Of a stretch of 64,000 nt of DNA, positions 12,327-23,700 are shown in pieces. The position numbers and the translations under genes were made by a program. This stretch comes from Diadema setosum (taxonomy: Eukaryota > Echinodermata > Echinoidea > Diadematoida > Diadematidae), in NCBI RefSeq assembly GCF_964275005.1, contig NC_092701.1, forward strand, positions 6,864,715 through 6,928,714, given 5' to 3'. Within the stretch, counting starts at the first letter, position 1; each line of letters starts with the position of its first letter. The notes under the pieces were generated by a model, which saw nothing but the letters and a program-made list of their open reading frames with translations, did not search any database and was not told the DNA's origin.

Positions 12327-15300
12327 TTACTTGCAACTTGGGCAGAAGTAGAAGACGGTTTGCCCTTCATCTGCTGACCGAGTCTGCCTGGTGTGGTAGT
12401 GAAGACCTTCATGGCCGCAGCTTGAACACACTCTGTCAACCTAGAGGGCGACAGAGAAAATAACAGAGGGGTATGTAATGCACCAAAATTAAATCATTGC
12501 ACAGGTTCAGTGACTGGTGTTCAGGAGAACTGGGAACCAACAGTCATAAAAAAACAAACAAACAATCACACAAACACACAAACAAACAAGACAGCAAAAC
12601 AAACAAACAAACAAACAACAACAACAGTTTAGTGATTGAGCAAAACTTTGATGGTTCATGTATCCTAGTCAATGACCAGTTGTTATTGTTGTTGGGGGTT
12701 TTTTCGGGGGGGGGGGGGGTTGTCTTTTTTTTTGGTTGTTTGCTTGTTGGTTATTTTTCATAGTCACTGACAATAACAAACTTTATAATACATTGTACAT
12801 TGACACGTACAAGGGCCTACGGTGCATGTCAACACTTGGGCAAAAATGCTGCATATTAATTAAGAGTACACTCAAAACAGTCAATTTAATGAGTTCTAGT
12901 ACAATAATACACCACTTATACCCCTTTCCCGCTGCCCGTCTCGGTGAACCACCGAGAGGTTCCCCGGTGAATTCACCGGGGAACCTCTCGGTGAAAGTTT
13001 CAGTGCCGTCGTTTCACACTGCTCTCGGTGAAACTTTCCCCTAGACGGGTTTTCTGCTCTCAACGTGGGTGATCTTATGTACTTGAGTTTGTTGTGCATC
13101 TGTGATTTGGTTTTTTCGATCCCATGTTCAGCAAGTTTTCGGAGGAGGGACTCGTACGCGGCAGCGTCAGCCGACGTCCCGCTCAGTTCTTCGTTCACTG
13201 CTGCCTCGCTATACGTACTCTCTCTTCGTCTTTGGTCCACACTCCAGCCATTTGCAAAATTCCCTCAAATTTCAACAGCACAAAACGTCAACGGATTTCT
13301 CCTGCACACTGTAAACCCAGCACTTGACGAGAAAAGCACAAAATACGAAAAAATCAAGCAAGAGGTGGACTGTATCAGACTTTACTGGAAGAGTTAAGAG
13401 CTAGACACTAGAGGAAGACGAAGAGGGAGGACGCATCAAATCGATCAAGTACACTGTAAACCTATATCAGCTTTGTGTATGTATACACGGCGTGCTAATT
13501 AAACAATACCACGCACAGCACGATGCAAAACAATGCCGTCGCACTGTGAACGCCATATTGCACACGAAACGACATACAGTATGTAGTGTCGAGTTTATGT
13601 TTACAAACACGAATTACTAGTACCCTGTACGTGTGGATTTGGGAGGTCGAGTGCGCGCTAGCTAGCTGAAAACGTGTGCACGACCAGAAACAAAACATGA
13701 CCTTTGACATAATCTGCATATTTTCCCCGGTGTTTCACCGAGACAACCTTTCACGCTGGGCGCTCTCGGTGAACCACCGGGTGATTTCCCGTTGAACTAT
13801 CGGAGTTTACCCAGGACGCTTCTCGGGTAAAAATTGCCCAAAATTTCATCGGTGTTTCACCTAGGCTTCCCCTAGGTTTCAACCGAGTGACCTTTCACAC
13901 TGCGGGGTTCCCCGGGTGCCCCCAGGTGCCCCCGGGGAAGATTTTCTTCAGCGGGAAAGGGGTATAAGATGACAAACTGTATTCCAACTGGAAGAAGAAG
14001 AACAAAACAATAACAAAAAGATGGCTTCACACTGATTACATTGGTCCAATGTTGCTCTTGGGTAGTCACATGACAAGCGGTACGGTAATGTGAAGGTCAC
14101 ATCACTCTGCAATGTCCCACTTACAGAATATTCTAGGAAAGTTAAGTAAATGTATTGAAAAGGAAGAGAAAGAATTAAAGGGGAATTCCAGACAATTTTC
14201 ATAATTTCACATCATGTAGTACATAAATCGACAGCTCCATGTACAGGTTCGTGGAATTTATTGTGGTCCTTGAGCAGAGAAACCGATAAACTGAAAATCT
14301 TACACAAATTGCACTGAACAGTGTTGATGACATCAGAGTCTCATATATTTCAGAAATGTAGCAGTGTACACATGTTATTTCATTACAACTCTGCTTGCTC
14401 AACAAGTTCACCTGTGTAGAATGTATACCCTATATGCATGCCTTCTTCTTTTGTCCTGCTTCCTTGAGTCCCAACTCATGCGTTGTTATGGTGAGGTTGC
14501 CATGTCATCATCCTTGTTCATTGCAATTTGTTATCAATTTTAAACATTCTTATTCCTCATCCAAATCACTATAAATTCTGAAACTCTGTACTCAGTTTGA
14601 CTAATTCATACTTGTAGTTGTTCAATGTAAAAGTCTGGAAATCATCTACAGGTCCCCTTTAAGAACATTGTGTCACACTCACAATTGGACCCAGGTCTTC
14701 TGATGGCTCCTCAGCTTCAACTTTCTTCTTTTTCCTCTCATTGACCTTTTTATGTGAGTGATAGACAACATCTGCCCACGTATCTGTACAAAAAGAACAA
14801 AGTTTGACCGCTGTGTCTGTTACCTAAAAAAAACTTACAGTAACTACTTGGTAAATACATGTATATTACACTGCACTTGGCTCGGGCCTGATCAATACAA
14901 CATGTCAAACATTACACCCCACACATACCATACAGTATGCTCCATTTCTAATAAAATTAAAGTTAAATCTGTTAACATTGGTTAACTATTCAGAAATTGC
15001 TTATAAAAGACAGTCAATGAATGAATATTAAACTGACATTTTAAAATGTCATACAAAATCATGCCTCATCAGGGTATCATGATAAGTGTCTGTCATAATC
15101 ACTAACTATAATGACAACTGAATTGGATATCTTGCCTGTGGATGGCCATTCAATGTTAATGGTACGGTAACCGCAGCAGCGACCCCATACGGACAAATAC
15201 GTACCGTCTGTTACTGTGTTACAGCGCCCCGCGACGGGGTTAATGGTACGGGTACATTTTTACAACTGCAGTGCAGGCTACTACACCACCGTCCACGAAT

Positions 15301-15740
15301 ACCACACTATTATTGTATCAATCACTCAACTCGAGGGAACATGTAGAATCTATGTTTTTATTCGGGGAATTGTGGACATTCTGGAGTATCTCTTCCCTTC
15401 ATCATGGTACTCTAGCACAGGTTATCTGCATAATTAGCTGATCCTATGCTTTATCTATCATGTAATATGGACAATATATATATGACTTCTGTAATGGGTT
15501 AGAAACCTTATTGCTTGAACCCGACCGACAGCCTCCACTGTCAGATAATCTGGCCGGGAGCTTCGGGGAAGGTGGACGGCAACGCTACGCTACACCTACG
15601 CACTTACCAGCTGCATTTGTCTCGTAATCGCACGTTCGGCACTGGATAAGCAAACTGCCACGGGTTGGAAATGGCAGAATTGACCCACATCTGGGGCAAA
15701 ATTCTTTGGCCACGCTAAACATGCTACTCTTCGCATCCAT
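12327..15740 (-). CDS. POLR1H: RNA polymerase I subunit RPA12 (POLR1H/ZNRD1)
   Basis: Three exons: 15740-15608, 14783-14683 and 12440-12327 (stop). All junctions are GT-AG with matching phase, giving 115 aa (vertebrate protein about 126). The N-terminal zinc ribbon has C15, C18, C34 and C37 (CPRCG...CRTC). The C-terminal TFIIS-like ribbon has C83, C86, C111 and C114 and contains RSADEGQT, the acidic loop (D102, E103) that in this family stimulates RNA cleavage by Pol I. The protein belongs to the Pol I core in the nucleolus and supports initiation, proofreading and backtrack recovery. The start at 15740 is chosen by family length; the frame stays open upstream to 15908, so an earlier start cannot be excluded. 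Intron 2 holds a transposon remnant (12915-13968). The gene is divergent from HSD17B7. Confidence 0.93.
12915..13968 (-). mobile_element. DNA transposon remnant with Myb/SANT-like domain
   Basis: Perfect 20-bp inverted ends (CTTATACCCCTTTCCCGCTG at 12915-12934, complement at 13949-13968) bound about 1.05 kb in POLR1H intron 2. On the minus strand a fragment near 13090-13250 reads VWTKDEE, then, after a frameshift, [19 protein letters not shown] and [17 protein letters not shown]. That spacing and wording match the Myb/SANT-like DNA-binding domain carried by PIF/Harbinger elements and the related host MSANTD proteins. No DDE transposase is present. TA or a TTA/TAA-like target is possible but ambiguous at these ends. 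Many CTCGGTGAA/TTCACCGAG motifs fill the subterminal zones. Confidence 0.65.
12952..12991. repeat. Perfect 40-bp palindrome
   Basis: CCGAGAGGTTCCCCGGTGAA is followed immediately by its exact reverse complement, centred on GAATTC at 12969-12974. It lies in the left subterminal zone of the Myb-bearing transposon remnant. Confidence 0.9.
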
Positions 15741-16358
15741 ATCCACTAATTTCCGAATTCGAATTAAAACATATGAATTGTGTTGTAATATTCTATTCAG
15801 CAGCAGTATTAGATGTAAATAGCATTCGATCCAAGGTTGAGTTCCACTCCAGTGACACGTGCGTGCCAAGAGATCGTACGATGACAATTGTATTTTCATC
15901 GGATACACAAATTTGAGAAAATGTGGTTGCTAGTATTGATGCAAGGCGTTAGATGCATTAAAAACACTCGTGGGTGTGTGCTGGGTAACATTGAAAGCAA
16001 AGTCAGTATCTAGATGCCTCCTTCTTGGTGTACCTTTGGACCTATGACACATTTAGCATTGAATTCAGGAAAATGTGTGTGTCTGCATATTAATTTTGTG
16101 TGTGTGTGTGTGGGGGGGGGGGGGGAGGGGGGATGGGGAGTGGTCATTTGAAAGGATTCCATGGCATTATGAGGGTCATTGAAGTACCTCACGTTGTTCT
16201 GATCTGATAGAGTTGATATTCTGATATAGCGCCTTTTCCACTGGATATAAACCGGGATATAAAGCGCTATGCCTATGCACTATTATCCCTGGTCGCCAAA
16301 GGAGATAGATCCAATGGATTTGCACAAGAATATCAAGGTCCTCTTTTAGCTAATCAAG

Positions 16359-16380
16359 GAAGAAGAAGAAGAAGAAGAAG
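16359..16380. repeat. (GAA)n microsatellite
   Basis: About seven GAA units between POLR1H and HSD17B7, followed by further GAAGA-rich sequence. Confidence 0.8.
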
Positions 16381-17039
16381 CCACAGAAGACTGAAGAAGA
16401 AGATATATTCATTTTCCCCCTGCAACATTAAATTTTGTTTCGTGTATATTGGTCTTCGAGCACATCTCCAAAATTTGACACTTTAATTCCTTTCACCTTC
16501 GATATTTTTGTGTTTGTGTTTGTGTTTGTCTGTTTGCTTGTTTCTTTGTTTGTGCGTGTGTGTGTGTTTGTGTGTGTGTGTATGTGTGCATACCCGTTCT
16601 TTTATTTGGGGGTGGGATATGAAAATTAGACACTACAGGAAGGCACCTTGTTACTGCGGTTTAGTGCCACTATAAATGCATGCATACGATGATCATACAA
16701 TTAGCTTCAGCTAAATGATATATTTCAAAAGTTCTAATTTTGTACTTGTATTGTGTTAATAAGGCCTACTAAAGAATATGACTATCACTTGCAAAAAAAA
16801 AAATGAGACATGAATTAAAAAAAAGTCTGTTACAAACAGTGTCATTAGGACAATTTAATAACTATAAATCTTATGTTAATGTATTCTATAATCATACATT
16901 CTAAAATATTATTGCAAGTATTGTTGATAGCATGTTTATATTATCAGCTTCACATGATTAAATGTACAGTGGTATATATATATGAATTTGATGTGTTCGT
17001 TGATATATTGGTGTTGCTGTTGTTTTCATTCCAGTGTTC

Positions 17040-17279
17040 CACATCCTACACGCTTGGCTTTTTAGTGGAACACTCTTTTCCATCGTTATGCTTACTTCTT
17101 TTTTGTTACCATGACAAAAGTGCATTGCTCCTTTTTTGTATAATATCATTCGTGCATATATTTCACATTGTGTTCAATAAACTGTCCTTATCACTTGGAT
17201 GACAGTCAAATTGTCACATATGACTGCTATGAATCATGTTTTTTTATGGAAATAAATAAACTATTGAATTGAATTGAAT
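17040..17279 (+). mobile_element. Possible LINE 3' end with TTGAA tail
   Basis: GGAAATAAATAAACTATTGA is followed by repeated TTGAA units, the tail style of CR1/L2-like LINEs. Upstream sequence has no recognisable reverse transcriptase. Confidence 0.35.
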
Positions 17280-17450
17280 ACAACTTCTTGTAGGTATATA
17301 AGGGTACATTTTGAGTTCCACTTCCTAGCTGTGTATTCAAGGGTACATGTAAATGTTTGTTTCCTCGTGTTTTGTGGGGTTTTTTTAGGGGAGGGTGGTG
17401 GACACTGAAAACAAACTGGAAAGTTATTTTTTGACCGAATCTGCTTTGTT

Positions 17451-17512
17451 CTTTTCTTTTCTTTTCTTTTCTTTTCTTTTCTTTTCTTTTCTTTTCTTTT
17501 CTGTTCTTTTCT
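17451..17512. repeat. (TTTTC)n microsatellite
   Basis: About twelve near-perfect TTTTC pentamers some 210 bp upstream of the HSD17B7 start codon; a pure polypyrimidine tract. Confidence 0.9.
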
Positions 17513-17719
17513 TTGCCTTTAAGTTACTAGTTCGACGGGGTATTGTAAGGTATTATATTCGGTGTCGGTCTTAATGAAGGCTACCACTTTCTCGCTATAC
17601 GGTATCCGAAATAAAGGTTCGTCGCCGATAGACTTCCATGCATATTTGTTGTACTGTTGACCTGGTCCGTGTGAAGAAGTGGCCGACGTCTGATGTTGGA
17701 CGGAGACTGAGACGTCAAA

Positions 17720-20700
17720 ATGAAGGACAATAAGAGCAAAATTGTGTTGATTACTGGAGGCAATGCGTAAGTAGATCAAATTTTGGACGATAAATAATGC
17801 AATGTGCCTCAAACGCCCAAACACCTTGCCAATCGACATGATACCGATGAGGCGATGGGAGGTGCAGGTGTTGAGTAATACACAGCCACACAGTCACAGG
17901 TCAAGCCCAGTCGCTGCCGTGCATGCTTCGCACGGCGTCTGGTCGGGCTATAAGGTGTGGAGGTGCCAGCAGGCGCAGGCGGTGGTAACTCTGTGTTCAG
18001 CCCTCCTGGGCTAGAGTGGGGTTCAACACCCACCTACCACTGCTGGTTTGCCCATGGTCCATCAGTCCATTCTGTACGTAATTCAAGTGACCAGCTGATT
18101 TACAGTAGTACACTACACATTTGGGTCAGGAGTGGGGTGTGGGTAGGTGTGGATTTACTGCGACCAGCCCAAACGCGAAGGCAGCCCTCTAACGTTGGGC
18201 CTCAACACCCGCCTTGGCCCCGGGGCGCGTGTTTTTTTTTAGACGGCACAGATTGGGGACCCTATCCCTAAACCTAACCCTAATCCTAATCCTAACCCTA
18301 ACCCTAACACTGACCCCAACCCTAACCCTAACCCTAACCCTAACCTAAACCATAAACCCTAACCCAACGTTTTTCCCATAGGTTTAACACGTGCCATGCC
18401 CCAATCTGTGCCGTCTTTAAAAAAAACGCCCCCGGGGCACTCCATGTACACAGCACATACTGTGCAGTGTGGGAGCGTTGGGGCTGGTCGCAGTTATCTA
18501 GGCCTATCTGCGTATTAAAATCTAACTATCTACATACAAGGCCAAGGAGCCCCAGCCTGAGGTTAGGTGTGAATTTACAAATCTCTAGAGGGTCTATAGC
18601 AGACAGACTACACTGCAAGTACAGAAGAGCACTTGTCTTGAGCAGATCATTTCACCAAGGAGATTCAAACAGTTGTCAGATTTCTATTGATGTACAAAAG
18701 AATTTCACAGAGTGCATTTGTGCCTTTGATTGATGATTGATGTTCGAAGCCGCCGTCTTGCTGAGCAATCTGAAGATTCATTTTGAACGTTAACATAATA
18801 TTGGCCATATTTTGCTTATTTAATTATTAAATGAAATAAAATTTCACTTAATCTGTTAATGATCAAGCATGGTAAAACAAAAGTCAATCCTGTGCAGAAA
18901 TTTGTGCAATTTAAGTGTAAATCACCAGAGCTGTATCATGTGAAAATGTTTAAAACTGTACCATCCTGGAAAGCCAGTTTTATCACTTTTCCGCTTAATT
19001 CCAACAAATAAAACTAAAATTGTGACTAATCTTCAAGTATAATTCTTTATCGATAGATCTATATCAGATTAGTGCCCGGGTATGCCCAGTCGAGTAATTT
19101 TCATCTTTATTTTAGCATTTTTTGCGCAATTTCTATTCGCACATCCTCGTGTCTGTAGGGCCTGCCACCTACTTTTTATATGAAGGGATAGCGAAAAGTA
19201 ATTACCATCACAAAGACATATCTTCCTTAGAAAGTGGCTGGTGATTATGCAATGAGACACAAGTCAATTGTCTTCCTATCTGCATGGCAGATCCTGTTTG
19301 ACACATGCTTCAAATATTTTTGAGCAGCGGCATCGAACATCTAGCAAAGGAAGTATATTAGACAGTTATGACTCCATTCCCTTGAACCTCCTTGGTTTTA
19401 CTAATTTAGAGCTGTAGACACGTTTATAGGTCAACTAGAAAATTGTTTTGTACACTTTGCTGTGAAACTGTTGGAAATTCGGGTTAGTCTCACACTGCTC
19501 TGACTTTTCTTAGACAGGAGGCTAACCCCAGGGTGCTCCTTCATGCAGTGAAATGCTTTGCATTTGGGCTGGTCGCAGTTAACAGGAGGCATGCCTTTCT
19601 ACAACTTAGTAAGGTTAACCAAAAGATCGGTCTGTGAGTGTAGGCCTTGATCTTGTCGTCGGGGATATGTTTCATGGAAACTGCGTCTGGCTTCACAACT
19701 CTCCTCGTATGGTAGACCGATGGTATCTGTTGGAGGGCTTCTTATCTGACGTTGGGATGTGTGGTCAGCCCATACACGTCCCAACGTCAGATTAAGAAGC
19801 ACTCACCGTGAAGAGACAGATCCCATCGGTCTAATCCTAGAGTAAAATACCCAAAATGAAAAATACCTTTGGGAACTGGGAGCTGTTGAACTGTTAGTAT
19901 TGTTACGTAGAAAATTATTCTGATTATCCAAAAGCTAGGCTGTAGCAGTATTGGAACAGAAAAATGAAATTAACCTTCTGAATTCCTTACTTTTGAAATC
20001 ATTATTAATGTTAAAGAAATGAATGGCAAGTATTTTTAGATCACAGATTGATTTTTATCTATGTTCAGCAACTGTATGAATCTGGAAAAAAAAAAAAAGA
20101 GAAACAAACTATTAGTTAAGAAATGGACTGTGCATTGAAACAGAATTCATTGACATGTTTATCTGCCGTGGTACCAATGCCAATGGTGAGAACGAGATGC
20201 AGATGCAGATGGACAGATTCTCCTCAGCCTGTGACAACTTCGGCCTTACAATCAGCACCAAGAAGACTGAGGTGATGTTCCAACCAGCTCCAGGGAACCA
20301 GTACCACAAACCACAAATCCAGGTGAACGGACAGACTCTCCAGGCAGCAAAGACCTTCACCTATCTGGGCAGCACCCTCTCCAACTGTGTCACAATTGAT
20401 GCTGAACTCAACAACAGGATCTCTAAAGCCAGCAGCGCTTTTGGGAGACTCAGAAAAAATATTTGGGAGAAGAGGAATCAGCCTTTCAACAAAGCTGAAA
20501 GTCTACTGCGCAGTTGTTCTCACCACGCTTCTCTATGGCTGCGAGACTGGGACTTTGTACCAAAGACATGAGAGGCAAATCAACCACTTCCATATGTGAT
20601 GCCTCCGCAACCTCCTTCGCATCCGCTGGGAGGATAAAGTTCCAGACACAGAGGTACTGAAGCGGGCAGGCATCCCTAGCATCATTACCAAAATCTGCAA

Positions 20701-23700
20701 GGCCCAGGTGAGATGGGCAGGCCATGTCACCCGCATGTCTGACGACCGCATCCCGAAAAAGCTCTTCTATGGAGAACTCGCTGATGGGAAGCGCAAGGTG
20801 GGAGGACAAAAGAAGCGCTTCAAAGATAACGTGAAGTTCTACCTAAAAGACTTCTCCATCAACACCCAGTCCTGGAAGACACTTGCCGCAGATCGCCCTT
20901 CCTGGCGCCACGCTATTGCTGTAGGGGCCCATAGAACAGAGGAGCAGCGCGTCAAGCAGGCAGAGCACAAACGCCAGATGCGAAAAGCTAGAGTAGCCAA
21001 CCCCAACAGTGTAGCCCCTACCCACTTCTGCCCTACCTGTGGGAGAGGCTTTCTTGCCCAGATTGGCGTCATCAGCCACCTCCGATCCCATCGAGCCAAT
21101 TGATGTCATTGGTCATCCTCGAGAACGAGGGACAAACACATACACACACACACACAGTACTAAATGTCAGACATCTGTACCAGTTAGCAAGAAAGTACTC
21201 TAAAGATCTATGATAATACTTAATAGGGTATCTAGCAGATGTTCCAATTATTGCAATTTACACCAACAAAAGCACTGTTACAAGTATGGATAATGGTTAG
21301 TAATAGGGAGCAGGATTATCATGACATCAGCACACAGTATTCTTAACCAAGAAGTAAATTCTTATTCATTTCAAGCTTTGTATGATCTAATAGTCTCTTA
21401 TTCTCTATGGTATTTACTCTATCTCTTACAATTCTCGGTATGCTTGTATCCATTGTCAAATCCAGGGGGATAGGGTATAGTGTTGCCGATCGCCTCCTGT
21501 CCCTGGACATCACCCTCTTGATCGTCCTCGCCTGCCGAAACCTGACCAAGGCTGAGAAAGCCAAAGAGTCGCTGGTTGCTGCACACGAGGGAGCCCAGAT
21601 TGAGATTGTACAACTTGACACCAGTAAACTAAGTTCTGTCTACGAGGCGTGTGCAGATATCAAAAGAAGGTACAAACTTGTATTTGTATTAAAGTATGCA
21701 CTAATCTTGATGTGGAAGATAAGAAAGATAGGGGCAGAGATTCTTTAGATGTTCTGTGTATCATCTTGTTGAGTGGTAATCCGTCAAAATTGGACCAATT
21801 TTCCTATGACACATATTTTGTATTTACCCCAGCCCAAGAATACTCAAGACTAGTCTTCAACAAGTCATTTCTTTTGGCCTGGTTTGTGTGCACTTCCAGT
21901 TTTCATGGCAATTCCTTGACAGATTGCAATAATTCATGACATGGAATGCAAGATATTAGCTTAAATTTCAGGTAACATGATTTATAGCCGACTTGGCAAG
22001 ATTTAGGTTTCTTCAAATTTGTGTAACTTGTAAATTGCCAAGTGTTGTATGTACATGGTGGAATAAGTGTATTTGTCATATATTGGTATTTTGATTATAA
22101 TCTGTATAGACTCTCCTCCCACTATTCCACGGTCGTTGAAAATGTGTTTATAAACTATCTAGATATGTTCTGTCCAAGAATCGGGTTCTAACCACCACAA
22201 GATTCATTCTTTGGAGAAGCCATTGCTTTTACTGTTCTTTGTCTCTCAGATTTTTACGCCTGGATTGTCTCTACTTAAATGCTGGAACCATGCCTGATGT
22301 GTCCTTTAACTATGTCAACTTTTTCAAGAGCTTCCTAAACCCGTGAGTATGTGCATTATAAAAATACAAAAGTTTGAGACTTTAAAAGTCTTCAAATGGC
22401 AGTTCTAATGCGTTTCCTGTGATGATAACTTCTAGATAATGAGAAGTAGAAAGAAAAATAAGTGGCAAGAAAGAACACTATTAGCAAAGGTTATTCATCA
22501 ATCTCAATACAAGTTCAGTTTGCACCTGTTATTGCGTACGCTACAACAAAAATGTATGATGTGTCACATTGCATCAGTTTTATGTTACAATGATGATCAT
22601 TTTTATTGTTACTACCAATACAATAAGTATCATCATCATTAGTAGTAGTAGCAGTAGCTGCAGTAGTAGTAATGATTATAATAATAATAGTATGAGTAGT
22701 AATATTGCACTACTTTAGTAGTATCAACATCATTGTCGTCATTGATTGTTTTCTTGTGGGGTCTGTCTAAAAAGTTTCAGGCTCAGAAACTTATACAAGT
22801 GCTCACCATGCAACATCCTTGATTTGTTTGTTCTGCTGCAGGCTGAAATTTATCAGGATCCTTTCAACGGGCGAAGGGCTCCTAAAAGTGAAAGACAGCA
22901 TGACGGAAGATGGTCTTAGGAATGTCTTCTGCACCAATGTCTTCGGGCACTTTGTGCTGGTATGGGAGACCAACGGTCTGCTCTATATGTACGACATGAC
23001 TTGAATTAACAGATTCAGTGGTTTTTAGACTCTTAACAGTCAATGATTTTGTATGATTATTACAATTTTCCATATTACTCTGTTCTTACTTTACCTGTCC
23101 TCCAATTTTCTTACTGCTGTCACTGCTTGAAACCCTGGTGTACTATGTCACAGTGGTGTTTGAATGGAGGCTGATGACACTCGTACATCATCTTCCTCTC
23201 TCTTTTTTTCTTTTATCTTTTGATACTTTTGCCTACCATAGATTCAGGGTTTGTTGGATCTTCTCTGTGCTGATGGAGGTGCACGAATCATTTGGACCTC
23301 GTCCAGCAACGCGTCGGCAGATTTCTTCAGCATCGACGATATCCAGCATGAAAATGGGTGGGTTGACTTTGAAGATAACAGATCGAATGATAGTGGTGTG
23401 TAATTGAAAGTATATGTAGTCATTTAGATAGAAATTAAGAGTAAAAAACGCGAAAAGTGTAGTTTTTCCTTGTGTGACTAGTCTCACTCAAGTATGCAAG
23501 ACACATACACAAAGTTAAAACAGACATGTGTAGCTTTTGTCTAAGCTAGATTTATTTATTTTATTATGTATTTTATTCTTTATGCTGTACAATGTATACT
23601 GGCACTAGTCCAAAGGTCTAGACCAGTAAAAATCACTGTCGGACTCGGACCAGTAACTTTTTCAGTAATGGACCAGTAAACAATAGAAAAATGGGATGCC

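Larger units (their letters stand above)
15741..17719. promoter_or_regulatory. Divergent intergenic region POLR1H / HSD17B7
   Basis: About 2 kb separates the two start codons of head-to-head genes, so both promoters should lie here or in unseen 5' exons. The part nearest POLR1H is the less repetitive. The rest holds a TG/G-rich run (16100-16140), (GAA)n at 16359-16380, a possible retroposon end at 17210-17279 and a (TTTTC)n run at 17451-17512. No TATA box or specific factor site could be assigned. Confidence 0.4.

Noticed and set aside
18262-18366. Chromosome end
   Set aside because: The telomere-like array is short, degenerate, inside an intron and has unique sequence on both sides.
20839-21109. 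Minus-strand frames over the LINE
   Set aside because: The plus strand carries recognisable reverse-transcriptase C-terminal and zinc-knuckle residues.
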